15,845 nt of DNA from an uncultured Rhizobiaceae group bacterium (lineage in GTDB: Bacteria; Pseudomonadota; Alphaproteobacteria; Rhizobiales; Rhizobiaceae), in the NCBI GenBank assembly GCA_938009335.1, contig CALLHT010000001.1, positions 1-15,845 of the forward strand. The letters are read 5' to 3'. Within the stretch, counting starts at the first letter, position 1. Each line of letters begins with the position of its first letter. Positions 13,390 to 15,845 of this stretch are shown here, one piece after another. A model generated the notes under the pieces. The model searched no databases, was not told the origin of the DNA, and was given only the letters and a program-made list of their open reading frames with translations. A program made the position numbers and the translations under genes.

Positions 13390-14826
13390 ATGCACCGATC
13401 ACGACGCACTAAGATTCTCGCAACGCTGGGCCCTGCCAGCAGCACTAAAGAACAAATTTCAGAACTCTTTGAGGCCGGCGCAGATGTTTTTCGCATCAAT
13501 ATGAGCCACTCTTCTCATGACGTTTTGAACACACTTGTCGAAACCATTCGTGCCGTCGAAAAAGAGCATAACAGCCCAATTGGAATTTTGGCTGACCTTC
13601 AAGGCCCCAAGCTTCGTCTTGGTGAGTTTGCGGACGATGCTGTCACAGTAGAAGCTGGTGATCAGATCACCCTCGACCTCAAGAAAATGCCCGGCACCAA
13701 AAATCGTGTCGAACTTCCCCATCCCGAAATTCTGGATGCTTTGGAAGTAGGACACCGGGTTCTGGTCGATGATGGCAAGGTTGAACTCAAAATCGTCAAA
13801 GAGACGAAGACCTCTGCAGTGGCCGAGGTTGTTTCAGGCACCAAACTGTCAAGCCGTAAGGGTGTCAGCCTGCCGGATACAGAGCTTGGAACCGGATCCC
13901 TGACCGAGAAAGACTACAAGGATCTCGATGCCGCGATTGCTGCCAATGTAGACTGGATCGCGGTTTCCTTCGTGCAACGTCCCGAAGATGTGGCTGAAGT
14001 ACGCAAGATCGCAAAAGGCCGTGCAGGCGTTTTAGCAAAAATCGAAAAGCCACAGGCCGTCGCCAAAATTGATGATATTATAGAATTGTCTGATGCCATC
14101 ATGGTTGCGCGTGGTGATCTTGGTGTCGAGATGCCGATTGAGCAGGTGCCGGGCATACAAAAGCAAATCACACGAGCGTGCCGGAAAGCAGGCAAGCCGG
14201 TTGTTGTTGCAACTCAGATGCTCGAATCCATGATTTCATCGCCTACTCCAACCCGTGCGGAAGTATCTGACGTAGGCACTGCGGTGTTCGAGGGGGCCGA
14301 TGCGATTATGCTTTCAGCTGAATCTGCGGTGGGCGACTACACAAATGAAGCCGTTGGTATGATGGATAAGATCGCACATCAGATCGAGCGCGATCCAAAC
14401 TATCCACCGATTATTGCCGCACAACGCGCAGAACCGGAACCTACAGGCGCTGACGCGATTTCCCTAGCCGCGAGGCAGATCGCTGAAACGCTCAATCTGT
14501 CTGCTATTGTTTGTTACACAGGTTCAGGCACCACAGGTTTGCGCGCTGCCCGCGAACGCCCACCCATGCCGATTTTAGCACTGTCACCCGTGGTAAAAAC
14601 CGCAAGACGCCTCGCCATTGTATGGGGAGTTCAATGTGTCATCACCGAAGATGCCAGCGACTTGGACGATATGGTGGATCGCGCTTGCCGGATTGCGGCA
14701 GAACAAAAACTCGCACGTCCCGGCGATCGTGTGATCATTTCTGCGGGTGTTCCGCTTGGCACGCCAGGAGCAACTAACATGTTGCGCATAGCCTTTGTCG
14801 GCAGTGATGGCCAATCTGGCGTTTAA
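13390..14826 (+). CDS. pyk: Pyruvate kinase
   Basis: Cytoplasmic glycolytic enzyme converting phosphoenolpyruvate and ADP to pyruvate and ATP, 478 residues, full length. The N-terminus R-R-T-K-I-L-A-T-L-G-P-A-S is typical. The F-R-I-N-M-S-H segment (34-40) carries Arg35, Asn37 and Ser39. A-D-L-Q-G-P-K-L-R (68-76) follows and leads into the B domain (about 77-165). A-K-I-E-K (216-220) has the metal ligand Glu219. A-R-G-D-L-G-V-E (240-247) has Asp243. V-A-T-Q-M-L-E-S-M (273-281) has Thr275. Then comes P-T-R-A-E-V-S-D-V-G-T-A-V. The C-terminal domain (about 350-478) is complete. The ATG at 13390 has AGGA about 12 bases upstream, a rather long spacing. The stop codon overlaps the stop of the convergent hydrolase gene. 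Confidence 0.98.
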   Translation: MHRSRRTKILATLGPASSTKEQISELFEAGADVFRINMSHSSHDVLNTLVETIRAVEKEHNSPIGILADLQGPKLRLGEFADDAVTVEAGDQITLDLKKMPGTKNRVELPHPEILDALEVGHRVLVDDGKVELKIVKETKTSAVAEVVSGTKLSSRKGVSLPDTELGTGSLTEKDYKDLDAAIAANVDWIAVSFVQRPEDVAEVRKIAKGRAGVLAKIEKPQAVAKIDDIIELSDAIMVARGDLGVEMPIEQVPGIQKQITRACRKAGKPVVVATQMLESMISSPTPTRAEVSDVGTAVFEGADAIMLSAESAVGDYTNEAVGMMDKIAHQIERDPNYPPIIAAQRAEPEPTGADAISLAARQIAETLNLSAIVCYTGSGTTGLRAARERPPMPILALSPVVKTARRLAIVWGVQCVITEDASDLDDMVDRACRIAAEQKLARPGDRVIISAGVPLGTPGATNMLRIAFVGSDGQSGV

Positions 14827-15773
14827 TTGGATAAATCAGCTATGCGCCTGATTTCGGCTTCGATTCTGTCCGCTGCCACATAATCTGGTTTATGACCAAC
14901 CCCTTCAAGAATGATCAGCTTGGAACCTTCAATGTCTTTTGAAAGACCATTGATCGAGTGAATCTCAAGACTGACAATATCGTCCTGATCACCATGGAAA
15001 ATAACCGTTGGAGCAGTAATTTCCTTATAGCGCTGATGAAACGCCGCAACATGCGCCTCCACCCGCGCGACGTCTTTTGCATTGTCGTGAAAGTTGGAGG
15101 GGCGCAACACAAGTTTCGTCGCTGATGTTTCCTTGTAATCAACAGGCATGGGATCCGGCGCAAACACACGATGCACCGCTTTTGGATAAATGTAACTTCC
15201 GGCAGTCGGGATAACGAGACGAGAAAAGAGCCACCCCAGCACAGGCGTGTTGCCCAGATCATAATGCCAATCAACACCCGTTCCCCAAGGGTGTGTGACT
15301 GGCGCCAAGAAAACCAAGCCTGCGGTTTGTTCAGGATGGAGAACTCCAAACGCCCCCGTAACCACGCCACCAAAAGAATGTCCGACGATGATCGCCTGCT
15401 CTATGTCCAGTTCATTCAACAGTTTCGAAACGCTATCGGCCTGCATTTTGGGGTTGTTAGAACCTGCAAAACTTTCAGAATACCCCTGCCCCGGACGATC
15501 TACAAAGATTACGCGAAAGTCTTTTTCCAAGCGCGGTTTATAAATCGGCAACGGGTCTTGAAGGTTTCCGCTGGCTCCATGGAGGAAAACAATCGCTGGC
15601 TTTGTGCGATCATCCACTGCGCCTGTATCCACATAATGCAATTTTACGCCATTGATGGTTTTGAACGACCCAATCGGTGGGAACTCGCGCTCGATGTCAC
15701 GCACAATCAGCATCGTGGAAATGGATAGGCCGATGACAATTAAGACAAGAAAGATGGTAATGAATTTAAGCAC
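14823..15773 (-). CDS. Alpha/beta hydrolase with N-terminal membrane anchor, GTG start
   Basis: A 316-residue alpha/beta-hydrolase. Residues 4-24 form a membrane anchor or uncleaved signal. The fold motifs are F-L-H-G-A-S-G-N (63-70, oxyanion), D-R-P-G-Q-G-Y-S (92-99), nucleophile elbow G-H-S-F-G-G with Ser133, Asp264 (H-G-D-Q-D-D) and His294 (G-V-G-H-K-P). The order and spacing fit the epoxide hydrolase/haloperoxidase-like branch, but the substrate is unknown. The codon at 15773 is GTG, with CGGA about 6 bases upstream; no nearby in-frame ATG keeps the anchor. It starts 14 bases after the stop of the partial upstream gene, so it is probably in an operon. Its 3' end overlaps pyk tail to tail by four bases. 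Confidence 0.92.
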   Translation of the reverse strand: MLKFITIFLVLIVIGLSISTMLIVRDIEREFPPIGSFKTINGVKLHYVDTGAVDDRTKPAIVFLHGASGNLQDPLPIYKPRLEKDFRVIFVDRPGQGYSESFAGSNNPKMQADSVSKLLNELDIEQAIIVGHSFGGVVTGAFGVLHPEQTAGLVFLAPVTHPWGTGVDWHYDLGNTPVLGWLFSRLVIPTAGSYIYPKAVHRVFAPDPMPVDYKETSATKLVLRPSNFHDNAKDVARVEAHVAAFHQRYKEITAPTVIFHGDQDDIVSLEIHSINGLSKDIEGSKLIILEGVGHKPDYVAADRIEAEIRRIADLSN

Positions 15774-15787
15774 GGGGAATCCGCAAA

Positions 15788-15845
15788 TTATGTACGACGG
15801 CCAGCGAGTTCTTCTTCAAGCTTGATAACCGCTTCCTGCGCTTGC
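15788..15845 (-). CDS. C-terminal end of a leftward gene (rest outside window)
   Basis: The minus strand reads an open frame from the window edge ending Q-A-Q-E-A-V-I-K-L-E-E-E-L-A-G-R-R-T and a TAA at 15790-15788. The charged, Leu/Ile-spaced tail looks helical or coiled-coil. Small proteins such as UbiK/BMFP end in this manner, but 18 residues cannot identify a family. Its close spacing to the downstream GTG (14 bases) and shared direction support a real gene rather than chance. Confidence 0.5.
   Translation of the reverse strand, partial: QAQEAVIKLEEELAGRRT

Noticed and set aside
1..15845. Mobile elements, CRISPR, prophage or defence genes.
   Set aside because: No transposase, integrase, terminal inverted repeats, spaced repeats or nuclease/helicase gene clusters; codon use and gene content look uniformly chromosomal.

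Overview
The window looks like an ordinary chromosomal stretch of an alphaproteobacterium, most likely a Hyphomicrobiales (Rhizobiales) member with roughly balanced base composition. The clues are a three-subunit proton-translocating transhydrogenase, a free-standing aa3 oxidase subunit IV, a Brucella Omp10-like lipoprotein, GapR (DUF2312), DUF1244, DUF1036 and a YcbK/MepK-like peptidase followed by an NtrC-type regulator. I see no mobile element, CRISPR array, tRNA, rRNA or phage gene. Family names are recognised from protein motifs and memory; no database search was run.

Left part (1-7088). The 3' end of a TPR protein runs rightward and meets a leftward block. Read in transcription order (right to left), that block is pepF (M3 oligopeptidase), an Omp10-like outer-membrane lipoprotein, the small aa3 cytochrome oxidase subunit IV, a rho-independent terminator, then pntAA-pntAB-pntB and a membrane-anchored alpha/beta hydrolase. 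In the pnt operon each stop codon overlaps the next gene's ribosome-binding site. The transhydrogenase uses the proton-motive force, which the oxidase helps build, to make NADPH from NADH.

Middle part (7089-11177). A divergent intergenic region separates pepF from a rightward sigma-54-dependent response regulator, probably TacA. A hairpin terminator and a promoter region with a TTAACCAT box follow. Next comes a secreted YcbK/MepK-type (DUF882) metallopeptidase with a very long Pro/Ala/Thr/Glu-rich tail and a C-terminal module.

Right part (11175-15845). DUF1244 and gapR form a leftward pair convergent with the peptidase gene and divergent from a DMT/EamA transporter with a TTG start. A secreted DUF1036 protein and pyruvate kinase follow rightward. 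Pyruvate kinase is convergent with an alpha/beta hydrolase gene, and the two stop codons share the four bases TTAA. The last bases hold the 3' end of another leftward gene.

The most notable theme is the TacA / peptidoglycan endopeptidase / GapR / DUF1244 / DUF1036 / pyk neighbourhood. It places cell-cycle and envelope genes beside three poorly understood small families. I found no convincing new defence, mobile or biosynthetic system; the findings are local regulatory structures and uncharacterised domains.
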